Assembly (NCBI RefSeq): GCF_003350295.1
Contig: NZ_QLYY01000007.1
Span: 245,747 to 309,746 of the forward strand
Direction of reading: 5' to 3'
DNA: 64,000 nucleotides
From: Vibrio tetraodonis
GTDB lineage: Bacteria; Pseudomonadota; Gammaproteobacteria; Enterobacterales; Vibrionaceae
Position numbers and translations under genes: made by a program. Below the pieces are notes generated by a model. It ran no database searches, was not told the DNA's origin, and was given only the letters and a program-made list of their open reading frames with translations. This document shows positions 57,329 through 64,000 of this stretch, in pieces (within the stretch, counting starts at the first letter, position 1; each line of letters opens with the position of its first letter).

Positions 57329-58072
57329 ATGAATACCAGCAACAATTCCAATCACAATCGTATTGTGGTTCTCGATACCGAAACAACCGGTATGAACCGA
57401 GAAGGTGGCCCTCATTATCAAGGCCATCGCATTATAGAAATCGGTGCGGTTGAAATCATCAACCGTAAGCTGACAGGGCGCCATTTTCATGTCTACCTCA
57501 AGCCGGATCGTGCCATTCAACCGGATGCGATTGAAGTTCACGGTATCACGGACGAATTTCTGGTCGATAAGCCAGAGTATCGTGATGTTCACCAAGAGTT
57601 TCTAGCATTTATTCACGGTGCCGAGCTGGTCGCGCACAATGCGCCCTTTGATACCGGTTTTATGGACCATGAGTTTTCATTATTGGATCCTAACATAGGT
57701 AAAACTCATGACTTCTGCCGAGTTACCGATACCCTTGCGATGGCGAAGAAAATCTTCCCAGGCAAGCGCAATAACCTCGACGTATTGTGTGACCGATACG
57801 GGATAGACAATTCACATCGAACTCTTCACGGCGCTTTGCTTGATGCCGAGATTTTGGCCGATGTATACTTATTGATGACAGGTGGCCAGACATCATTGCA
57901 GTTTAGCTCAAGTCAATCGGCAGATGGTGGATTGGGAGGAGAATCTATAAAACGAGTGTCTGGTGGACGAAAATCGCTAAAGGTTATCCGAGCCACGGCC
58001 GATGAACTAAAAGCACACAGTGATCGTTTAGACCTAGTTGAGGAGAGCGGCAGCTGCCTCTGGCGTCAGTAG
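57329..58072 (+). CDS. dnaQ: DNA polymerase III epsilon subunit (proofreading exonuclease)
   Basis: 3'-5' exonuclease of the replicase. 247 residues: ExoI VVLDTETTGMN near 13-23, ExoII ELVAHNAPFDTGFMDHEF near 99-116, ExoIII HRTLHGALLDAEILADVYL near 160 (catalytic His and Asp), and a C-terminal tail that binds DnaE. The sequence QTSLQF near 188 is a plausible clamp-binding peptide. Its partner dnaE is at 45.9-49.4 kb. Followed by the TIGR03503 gene after 8 bases. Confidence 0.96.
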   Translation: MNTSNNSNHNRIVVLDTETTGMNREGGPHYQGHRIIEIGAVEIINRKLTGRHFHVYLKPDRAIQPDAIEVHGITDEFLVDKPEYRDVHQEFLAFIHGAELVAHNAPFDTGFMDHEFSLLDPNIGKTHDFCRVTDTLAMAKKIFPGKRNNLDVLCDRYGIDNSHRTLHGALLDAEILADVYLLMTGGQTSLQFSSSQSADGGLGGESIKRVSGGRKSLKVIRATADELKAHSDRLDLVEESGSCLWRQ

Positions 58073-58080
58073 GAGAAGAA

Positions 58081-59334
58081 ATGTTGAAGATTTGGTTTAC
58101 CTTATTTGGTTTGTTAGCCAGTGCCTTTGTGTATGCTGAGGAATCTTCAATGACTCTGCTTGATAATCGATTTCGAGTCGATCCGACCATAGAGCAAATC
58201 ACTTTTGTTGTTTATCGAGCTGAACGCTCACGACCTGTGGTTTTGGTGCGTCCTGATGGTAAAAAATATTATGCATGGCGTAAGCCGGATAATGTGCGCT
58301 GGTACCAAGAACCAGCAATGGATATCATCTCCATCGATAAGCCGATGCCAGGGCCATGGCAGGCCGTAGGTAAAGTTACCCCAAAAAATAAAATCGTTTT
58401 GATCTCTCACCTCGCTCTTACCACGGAAAGAATGCCATCTCGATTGTTTCAGGGAGAGCAAATAAAATTCACCGCTCGCATTACTTCTGACGACCAACCG
58501 ATAGTGATGAGAGACTTTCTAGATAGAATCAATCTCTTGGTGACTTTCACTAAGTATGTGGAAAATGAAGCGTCACTCATCAAAGAAGCAAGGCCGATCG
58601 CCCATAAAATTGGAGACTTTGCTGATGATGGGGTTGGTTTGGACGAGGTAGCTGGAGATGGTGTCTTTACTGTATCACTCAATATCACTCCAGAACCGGG
58701 CAAGTACCGCGTTCGCATCACCTCAGGTAATGGTGTTTTCCTGCGGGCTCAAGAGCAAGAAGTTTTGGTCTATCCAACGCCGATACAAACCACTTTTATT
58801 CAAAGCCGCTTTGAAGGTAAAGAGCACATGGTGGCGGTTTCGGGTGAGAAAGGCATGATAGAGCCGGGTAGTATTGCGGCTCAAATCGAACATATGTCGC
58901 CAGATGGTGAAGAGTATGTGATGGCAAAAAGTGCTGCTGAAGAGGCTGAGAGAGTATTAATACCGATCCCGTATAACGGGGATATTGGCAACTACTCTTG
59001 GATGGGGCAAGCTTTTGCGACTGAATTAGGTTCGGGTCGACCACTCTATTTTCCAATCAAAAAGCAGACATACAGCGTTCTTCAAGAAGTTGATATTGCC
59101 GAAACCCGAAGACTTCAGGAAGAAGAGAGACTAAAACAGCAGAAATTAATGGAAGAAATGCGTTTGCTTGAAATGCGAGAAGAAAAGCGCACCAATACCA
59201 TGATTATGATTGCTGTGGCCAACATAGTCGTGATTCTTATTGGGGTAGCAATGTATTTTGGTATCGGCAAACTGAAATTAAGACCGAAGAAAGAAGAAAT
59301 ACCTGAAATGCAGTTAGAGATGCCTAAGAAGTAG
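58081..59334 (+). CDS. TIGR03503 family membrane-anchored protein
   Basis: 417 residues with a signal peptide (residues 1-19, ending VYA), a large extracytoplasmic region with IgG/immunoglobulin-like beta patterns (PGPWQAVGKVTP, GVFTVSLNITPEPGKYRVRITSG), and a charged coiled coil followed by a single C-terminal transmembrane helix (residues about 378-400, MIMIAVANIVVILIGVAMYFG) and a short basic tail. Family as I recall it is TIGR03503, of unknown function and next to dnaQ in Vibrio. No catalytic motif was seen. Confidence 0.85.
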   Translation: MLKIWFTLFGLLASAFVYAEESSMTLLDNRFRVDPTIEQITFVVYRAERSRPVVLVRPDGKKYYAWRKPDNVRWYQEPAMDIISIDKPMPGPWQAVGKVTPKNKIVLISHLALTTERMPSRLFQGEQIKFTARITSDDQPIVMRDFLDRINLLVTFTKYVENEASLIKEARPIAHKIGDFADDGVGLDEVAGDGVFTVSLNITPEPGKYRVRITSGNGVFLRAQEQEVLVYPTPIQTTFIQSRFEGKEHMVAVSGEKGMIEPGSIAAQIEHMSPDGEEYVMAKSAAEEAERVLIPIPYNGDIGNYSWMGQAFATELGSGRPLYFPIKKQTYSVLQEVDIAETRRLQEEERLKQQKLMEEMRLLEMREEKRTNTMIMIAVANIVVILIGVAMYFGIGKLKLRPKKEEIPEMQLEMPKK

Positions 59335-59359
59335 TGAAACCATTGGCACCATAAAAGGA

Positions 59360-59388
59360 AAGGGCTGCCTAGGCAGCCCTTGTTGTTT
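59360..59388. terminator. Bidirectional terminator between TIGR03503 gene and fadE
   Basis: AAGGGCTGCCTAGGCAGCCC followed by TT is a perfect palindrome, with TGTTGTTTGTTTT after it and A-rich sequence before, so it serves both convergent genes. Confidence 0.85.
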
Positions 59389-59391
59389 GTT

Positions 59392-61842
59392 TTACGCTAC
59401 TTCATCCATCCGAGGAAACGCCTCTTTGGGTGTCGCAGCTAAGTGCTTTGGGTCAAAGTCATCCACGTTGATCACATACAAACGGTGCTGCTCTGCATCT
59501 CGCAGTAACTTGGCATCGTCTGAGTCTATAATGCCTTTTTCTAAGCCAATATCTGCGATGAGATCCAATCTTAAGAATGGACGTCGCTCATCTATCGCTT
59601 GGCATACCTTGTTAAACACAGGTTCAGCTTGCAAAATGACATGCAGCGCTTGCTCAACTTTACCAGCGGCATTAAATTCGCTCGCTTGGAAATATTGGTT
59701 ACGTCCTAAACGATCACGCGTTGCTGATGGTGTTTGTAGAATCCGCGCTACTTCACTATCGAGTTGATCGCTAGGGGCTTTTCTAATTCGACCAAAAGGA
59801 AGAATCACAAATCTTAATGCTTTTCCTAACCACTTGTTAGGGAAGTTAGCCAACAGCTCATCAATAGCAATTTCTGCTTGCTTTAGACTGTCTTGAAGCC
59901 CCCAGTGTAATAACGGCAAGTCATCGGCAATACGACCATCACTATCAAAACGTTTCAATGTTGCAGAGCTTAGATACAGCTGGCTGAGGATGTCACCTAA
60001 ACGGGCAGAAAGTCTTTCTTTACGTTTTAAGGTGCCGCCCAATACCGCCATTGAAATATCAGATAGGAAGGCAATATTTGCACTGTAACGATTCAGCTGT
60101 TGATAGTAGCGACTGGTCGAGTCGTTCACCGGTGTCGATGAAAAACGACCATCTGTCAGGCCTAACCAGAAGCTGCGTACTAGGTTACTCAGAGTAAAGC
60201 TAACGTGGCCTGCTAAGGCGGCGTCAAATTTATCTAGCGCATCTGAGTCTTGAGAATAAGCGGCATCCATTTCTTCAAGTACGTATGGATGACAGCGAAT
60301 TGCGCCTTGACCATAAATAATCATTGAACGGGTTAGGATATTAGCACCTTCAACGGTCACCGCTATCGGCGCACCTTGGTAGCCGCGAGCTAAGAAGTTT
60401 GATGGGCCTAAACAGATACCCTTACCACCAACGATGTCCATGGCATCTATGATGCTTTGCTGACCCCTGTGGGTACAGTGGTATTTAACAATCGCAGAGA
60501 TAACCGATGGTTTTTGTCCAAGGTCGATTCCGGCCACTGTGAGGTTACTTGCGGCATCCATGACATAGGCATTACCACCCAAACGAGCGAGCGGTTCTTC
60601 AACCCCTTCCATTAGGCCGATAGGCTGTTTAAATTGACGACGGATACGTGCATATGCACCTGTGGCCAGCGCCGCGGTTTTGATGCCGCCGGTTGAGTTT
60701 GAAGGAAGTGTAATACCACGTCCGACTGATAAACACTCAACCAACATACGCCAACCTTGGCCTGCCATTTTAGGGCCACCGATAATGAAATCTAATGGGA
60801 CGAATAGATCTTCACCACGTGTAGGGCCATTTTGAAACGGCACATTAAGCGGGAAATGTCGGTTACCTATTTCCACACCTTTTAGATTGGTTGGGATAAG
60901 CGCACATGTGATGCCTACCTCTTGCTCGTCACCCAATAACCCCTCTGGATCACGCAGCTTAAAGGCTAAACCAAGCACGGTAGCGATGGGCGCTAATGTG
61001 ATATAGCGCTTGTTCCACGTTAGGCGCATACCTAGCACTTCTTTTCCTTCCCATTTCCCTTTACACACTATGCCAAAGTCTGGAATTGAGCCTGCATCGG
61101 ATCCCGCTTCTGGGCTGGTTAAAGCAAAACATGGGATCTCTTTGCCTTCAGCAAGTCTTGGAAGGTAGTGATCTTTTTGTTCTTTGGTTCCATAGTGCTG
61201 AAGAAGCTCGCCAGGGCCAAGTGAATTTGGTACGCCAACGGTTGAAGACAGAACCGATGACACGCCGGTAAGCTTTTGCAAAACGAGAGATTGAGCGTAA
61301 GCCGAAAACTCTAAACCGCCATACTTTTTCTTGATGATCATGGCGAAGAATTTTTTGTCTTTTAGGTATTGCCATATCTCTGGTGGTAAGTCTGCGAGTT
61401 CATGAGTCACCTGATAGTCATTGACCATGGCGCAGACTTCACTGACTGGACCATCGAGGAATGCTTGTTCTTCAGCACTGAGCTCGGGTGCGCGAATATC
61501 ATGCAGCGCGTTCCAATTTGGTTTCCCTTTGAACAGTTCAGCTTCCCACCAAACCGTCCCCGCATCTAGTGCTTCTTTTTCTGTCTGTGACATTTCAGGC
61601 AGCACTTTTCTAAATACAGTCAGCGCTTTTTTACTGATCAGTGACTGACGTAACGAGGGGATGGTAAGAACAGCCACTGACGCTATGAAAAGGATCCAGC
61701 TAACTGAACCTGCAGCGCCAAAGACTGACAGTACTAATAAGGTTGCGGTAAGAGCAGCCACAGATTTTATCAAGGCTGTTCGGTGATAAAGACAGACTGC
61801 CAGTACGACAGAAAATCCAAGTATTGAGAGCAAAGTGTCCAT
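59392..61842 (-). CDS. fadE: Acyl-CoA dehydrogenase FadE
   Basis: First step of fatty-acid beta-oxidation, FAD-dependent dehydrogenation of acyl-CoA. 816 residues, the long FadE type. Seen: two N-terminal hydrophobic segments (residues about 4-60) that anchor it at the membrane, the ACAD N-domain ([18 protein letters not shown] near 200), the central [16 protein letters not shown] near 246 and the C-terminal helical domain with the long FadE extension. GGAAC about 9 bases before ATG. Under FadR control by the site at 61895. Confidence 0.95.
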   Translation of the reverse strand: MDTLLSILGFSVVLAVCLYHRTALIKSVAALTATLLVLSVFGAAGSVSWILFIASVAVLTIPSLRQSLISKKALTVFRKVLPEMSQTEKEALDAGTVWWEAELFKGKPNWNALHDIRAPELSAEEQAFLDGPVSEVCAMVNDYQVTHELADLPPEIWQYLKDKKFFAMIIKKKYGGLEFSAYAQSLVLQKLTGVSSVLSSTVGVPNSLGPGELLQHYGTKEQKDHYLPRLAEGKEIPCFALTSPEAGSDAGSIPDFGIVCKGKWEGKEVLGMRLTWNKRYITLAPIATVLGLAFKLRDPEGLLGDEQEVGITCALIPTNLKGVEIGNRHFPLNVPFQNGPTRGEDLFVPLDFIIGGPKMAGQGWRMLVECLSVGRGITLPSNSTGGIKTAALATGAYARIRRQFKQPIGLMEGVEEPLARLGGNAYVMDAASNLTVAGIDLGQKPSVISAIVKYHCTHRGQQSIIDAMDIVGGKGICLGPSNFLARGYQGAPIAVTVEGANILTRSMIIYGQGAIRCHPYVLEEMDAAYSQDSDALDKFDAALAGHVSFTLSNLVRSFWLGLTDGRFSSTPVNDSTSRYYQQLNRYSANIAFLSDISMAVLGGTLKRKERLSARLGDILSQLYLSSATLKRFDSDGRIADDLPLLHWGLQDSLKQAEIAIDELLANFPNKWLGKALRFVILPFGRIRKAPSDQLDSEVARILQTPSATRDRLGRNQYFQASEFNAAGKVEQALHVILQAEPVFNKVCQAIDERRPFLRLDLIADIGLEKGIIDSDDAKLLRDAEQHRLYVINVDDFDPKHLAATPKEAFPRMDEVA

Positions 61843-61894
61843 GATTTATGTTCCTTGTTCAGCGTTACTATCTAGTTATACGCTGTAATGCAGC

Positions 61895-61911
61895 TAGAGG
61901 TCCAACCAGTA
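61895..61911 (-). promoter_or_regulatory. FadR operator upstream of fadE
   Basis: On the minus strand TACTGGTTGGACCTCTA matches the FadR consensus AACTGGTCNGACCTGTT at 12 of 16 fixed positions, including the ACTGGT and GACCT cores. It lies about 53 bases before the fadE ATG. Long-chain acyl-CoA would release FadR and raise fadE. Confidence 0.75.
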
Positions 61912-62149
61912 AGAGTGTAATAAAAATATTAAATAAATGTAAAACATAAATGTGCATGAAAAGTGATCTTAGTAGAGTAAAAAACCTAAAAATGAAGAAG
62001 GGAGCGGGTTTTTTAGGCGCAGAATCACGATAAAAATGGAATTGTTTGCTGGCAGCTATCGACACTGAGGATTGTTTGAGTAAACTCTGACTATAACTAT
62101 GTCGATAAAAACCTCGACCTTTGAAGACCCAATAATTAGAGAACAACCT

Positions 62150-62728
62150 ATGTATCAGGATTTGATCAAAAAAGAATTAACGGAAGCTGCTGACGTACTG
62201 AATGCATTTTTGAGTAATGAACAAAATATTGCTCAAATCGAAGCAGCAGCCAAGATGCTCGCTGATTCTTTCAAACAAGGCGGCAAAGTGCTTTCTTGTG
62301 GAAATGGCGGCTCGCATTGTGATGCGATGCATTTTGCTGAAGAGCTAACAGGCCGCTACCGTGAGAACCGCCCTGGCTACCCAGGCATTGCGATTTCAGA
62401 TCCTAGCCATTTGTCTTGCGTGAGTAATGACTTTGGTTACGACCATGTTTTTTCTCGCTATGTTGAAGCTGTTGGCTCTACCGGCGATGTCTTGTTTGGT
62501 TTATCAACCTCTGGTAATTCAGGCAATATTCTAAAGGCAATTGAAGCGGCAAAAGCTAAAGGAATGAAAACCATCGCGTTAACTGGCAAAGACGGCGGTA
62601 AGATGGCGGGGCTTGCGGATATTGAAATTCGTGTCCCTCACTTTGGCTATGCTGATCGCATTCAAGAAGTGCACATCAAGATCATCCACATAGTGATTCA
62701 GTTAATCGAAAAAGAGATGGAAAAGTAA
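62150..62728 (+). CDS. gmhA: Phosphoheptose isomerase
   Basis: Converts sedoheptulose 7-phosphate to D-glycero-D-manno-heptose 7-phosphate for the LPS inner core. 192 residues, exact E. coli length: SIS fold with [27 protein letters not shown] near 51-77, [12 protein letters not shown] near 122 and a C-terminal [15 protein letters not shown] helix near 175 with zinc-binding His. I use ATG 62150 with GAGAAC before it; the frame opens upstream but the extra part is not family-like. The 307-base gap to fadE holds only the FadR site and promoters for both genes. Confidence 0.96.
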   Translation: MYQDLIKKELTEAADVLNAFLSNEQNIAQIEAAAKMLADSFKQGGKVLSCGNGGSHCDAMHFAEELTGRYRENRPGYPGIAISDPSHLSCVSNDFGYDHVFSRYVEAVGSTGDVLFGLSTSGNSGNILKAIEAAKAKGMKTIALTGKDGGKMAGLADIEIRVPHFGYADRIQEVHIKIIHIVIQLIEKEMEK

Positions 62729-62764
62729 TCATTGTAAATGGTTAAGGGTTAATTGAACTTATAT

Positions 62765-62795
62765 AATACCAGTGTTAAGCACTGGTATTGCTGTT
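62765..62795 (+). terminator. Hairpin after gmhA
   Basis: AATACCAGTG and CACTGGTATT pair perfectly around TTAAG; a modest T run (GTTTTAT) follows. It is 27 bases before the next gene. Confidence 0.7.
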
Positions 62796-62816
62796 TTATA
62801 AGGAGCTTTTTGAGCT

Positions 62817-63662
62817 ATGTGTGAACTGCTCGGAATGAGCGCCAATGTGCCGACTGATATTTGTTTTAGTTTTACTGGATTGATGCAACGCGGCGGTAAT
62901 ACCGGCCCGCATCGTGATGGTTGGGGCATTACCTTTTATGAGGGGAAGGGCTTTCGTAATTTTAAAGATCCTAACCCAAGTTGTGATTCCAAAATTGCCG
63001 AACTAGTCCAAAACTATCCAATCAAAAGTTGTGCTGTGATCAGCCACATACGCCAGGCAAACCGCGGTGCGGTGAACCTTGAAAACACGCACCCTTTTAC
63101 TCGTGAGTTGTGGGGACGTTATTGGACCTTTGCTCACAACGGCCAGTTATGTGATTACCAAGATTTGGTGACAGGGCGCCATCGTCCCGTTGGCCAAACC
63201 GACAGTGAGCTGTCTTTTTGCTGGTTACTAAAGCAAATGGAAGACAAGTACCCGCAGCCACCTCAAGACATGGCGAGTGTCTTTAAGTTTATCGCTCAGT
63301 GCTGTGACAAACTGCGCGAGAAGGGCGTATTTAATATGCTGTTGTCTGATGGTGAATATGTAATGACCTATTGTACTAACCATTTGTACTGGATTACCCG
63401 CCGAGCGCCATTTGGTAAAGCGTCTTTGATTGATGAAGATGTAGAGATCAACTTTCAGGAAGAGACGACACCAAATGATGTGGTGTCTGTTATTGCTACT
63501 CAACCTCTGACTGATAATGAAGAATGGCACCGAATGAAGCCCGGAGAGTTTGGCTTGTTCCATTGTGGAGAATTGGCCGATGGCAATGCCGATCAACTCA
63601 TCGATGTGCCTTTTGCCGAGAAAAAAGTGAAATGCCAAGCGCCGACTGAGCCTCTAGAATAA
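62817..63662 (+). CDS. Class II glutamine amidotransferase, YafJ-like
   Basis: 281 residues. The N-terminal nucleophile cysteine is at position 2 (MCELLGMSAN), as required for N-terminal nucleophile amidotransferases after removal of Met. Further elements: DGWGITFYEG near 38, SHIRQANRGAVNLENTHPF near 76 (Arg and Asn of the glutamine pocket), FAHNGQL near 106. No second synthetase domain, so it acts alone or with an unknown partner. E. coli YafJ lies next to gmhA in the same way. AAGGAG ribosome site, spacing about 12. The end is 43 bases before an insertion sequence that did not cut it. Confidence 0.88.
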   Translation: MCELLGMSANVPTDICFSFTGLMQRGGNTGPHRDGWGITFYEGKGFRNFKDPNPSCDSKIAELVQNYPIKSCAVISHIRQANRGAVNLENTHPFTRELWGRYWTFAHNGQLCDYQDLVTGRHRPVGQTDSELSFCWLLKQMEDKYPQPPQDMASVFKFIAQCCDKLREKGVFNMLLSDGEYVMTYCTNHLYWITRRAPFGKASLIDEDVEINFQEETTPNDVVSVIATQPLTDNEEWHRMKPGEFGLFHCGELADGNADQLIDVPFAEKKVKCQAPTEPLE

Positions 63663-63751
63663 GTATCATTGCGAGAAACTAAAAAGGCTGATGTATTACC
63701 ATCTAATGCCGATCGGTTTAGAGACTTGAACGATCCTGGGATCGTATGATA

Positions 63752-63783
63752 ATCCCCACTAACTTTGTTAGTGGGGATTTTTC
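63752..63783 (+). terminator. Hairpin inside the IS4 leader that blocks outside transcription
   Basis: AATCCCCACTAAC and GTTAGTGGGGATT pair perfectly around TTT, followed by TT(C)T. It sits directly before the transposase ATG. Known: IS10 and IS50 hide the transposase start in hairpins to guard against read-through from outside; this could do the same. Confidence 0.75.
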
Positions 63784-63784
63784 T

Positions 63785-64000
63785 ATGTTGGCTGAAGAGT
63801 TAGTTCTAGCTCATGATACTATTGAAGATGGCAAAAATTATGAGTCTGTAATTAATGCCATTCAACTTGAATGGATAGAGCAAGCTCTCTATGAAACATC
63901 TAAAGCGAGTATCAGAAGGCGTCGGCTACCAGCCCAACAAGCCGTATGGCTCGTCATTTGGATGGGATTGCAGAGAAATAAATCCATTAAAGAGGTTTGC
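63785..64000 (+). CDS. IS4-family transposase, N-terminal part, cut by the right edge
   Basis: 72 codons are visible. The segment [40 protein letters not shown] (read in parts, residues 29-68) matches the IS4 transposase N-terminal domain, whose hallmark is the WI-x-A-L...T-x-x-S-I/L-RRRRLP pattern. The catalytic DDE core lies beyond the window. The start is ATG at 63785 immediately after the protective hairpin; no ribosome site is exposed, in line with poor expression. Whether the gene is intact cannot be seen. Confidence 0.85.
   Translation, partial: MLAEELVLAHDTIEDGKNYESVINAIQLEWIEQALYETSKASIRRRRLPAQQAVWLVIWMGLQRNKSIKEVC

Larger units (their letters stand above)
63705..64000 (+). mobile_element. 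IS4-family insertion sequence, left end, runs off the window
   Basis: The left end begins with TAATGCCGATCGGTTTAG, which strongly resembles the terminal inverted repeat of IS4 (TAATGCCGATCA...). An 80-base leader with a hairpin follows, then an IS4-type transposase start. The right end and target duplication lie outside the window. It inserted in the spacer after the yafJ-like gene. Confidence 0.85.

Overview
The window is a stretch of a gammaproteobacterial chromosome, almost certainly Vibrionaceae and most likely Vibrio chromosome 1. The evidence is the gene order, recalled from Vibrio genomes: pepD, purine permease, gpt, frsA, crl, proBA, nrdR, rib genes, nusB, thiL, pgpA, glnD, map, rpsB-tsf-pyrH-frr, uppS-cdsA-dxr-rseP-bamA-skp-lpxD-fabZ-lpxA-lpxB-rnhB-dnaE-accA, tilS, glnB, mltD, gloB, rnhA/dnaQ, fadE, gmhA. 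Vibrio-type versions of Crl, FrsA, DUF3461, TIGR03503 and RibBX agree with this. No rRNA, tRNA or CRISPR array was seen.

Layout. Positions 1-2785 are accessory: a membrane-protein fragment at the left edge, then a compact type VI secretion cassette. The cassette holds an orphan Hcp, a DUF4225-like effector candidate and a small membrane protein that is the likely immunity factor. The three genes are coupled by overlapping stop and start codons and sit behind a candidate sigma-54 promoter. A non-coding spacer with a perfect 15-bp inverted repeat leads to SOS-controlled dinB, which is convergent with a recQ-family helicase. Positions 5867-12956 carry a Gre-like factor, a YggN-like periplasmic protein, an NSS transporter behind a TyrR box, the rimB-rimK-M14 peptidase operon and pepD. 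A long spacer (12957-13785) holds a candidate small RNA or leader unit and a consensus PurR operator before the purine permease and gpt.

Positions 15831-30590 hold frsA, crl, proBA, then nrdR-ribD-ribE-ribBX-ribH-nusB-thiL-pgpA (riboflavin, thiamine and phospholipid steps), glnD and map. Positions 30591-50361 are the essential core: ribosomal protein S2 with its leader, EF-Ts, UMP kinase, RRF, undecaprenyl-PP synthase, CDP-DG synthase, DXP reductoisomerase, RseP, BamA, Skp, the lipid A genes with fabZ, RNase HII, Pol III alpha and AccA. Translation, isoprenoid, phospholipid, lipid A and outer-membrane assembly are linked here. Positions 50520-63662 hold tilS, a cytochrome c, glnB (target of GlnD in the same window), an EEP protein, mltD/gloB, rnhA/dnaQ, a TIGR03503 protein, fadE with a FadR box, gmhA and a YafJ-type amidotransferase. 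At 63705 an IS4-family insertion sequence begins and runs off the right edge.

The most interesting region is the Hcp-effector-immunity cassette. Secondary items are the 13.25-13.6 kb RNA unit, the TyrR, PurR, FadR and LexA sites, and intrinsic terminators lying inside operons. Function calls are made by recognising families from memory. Motif positions are hand counted and can be off by a base or two.
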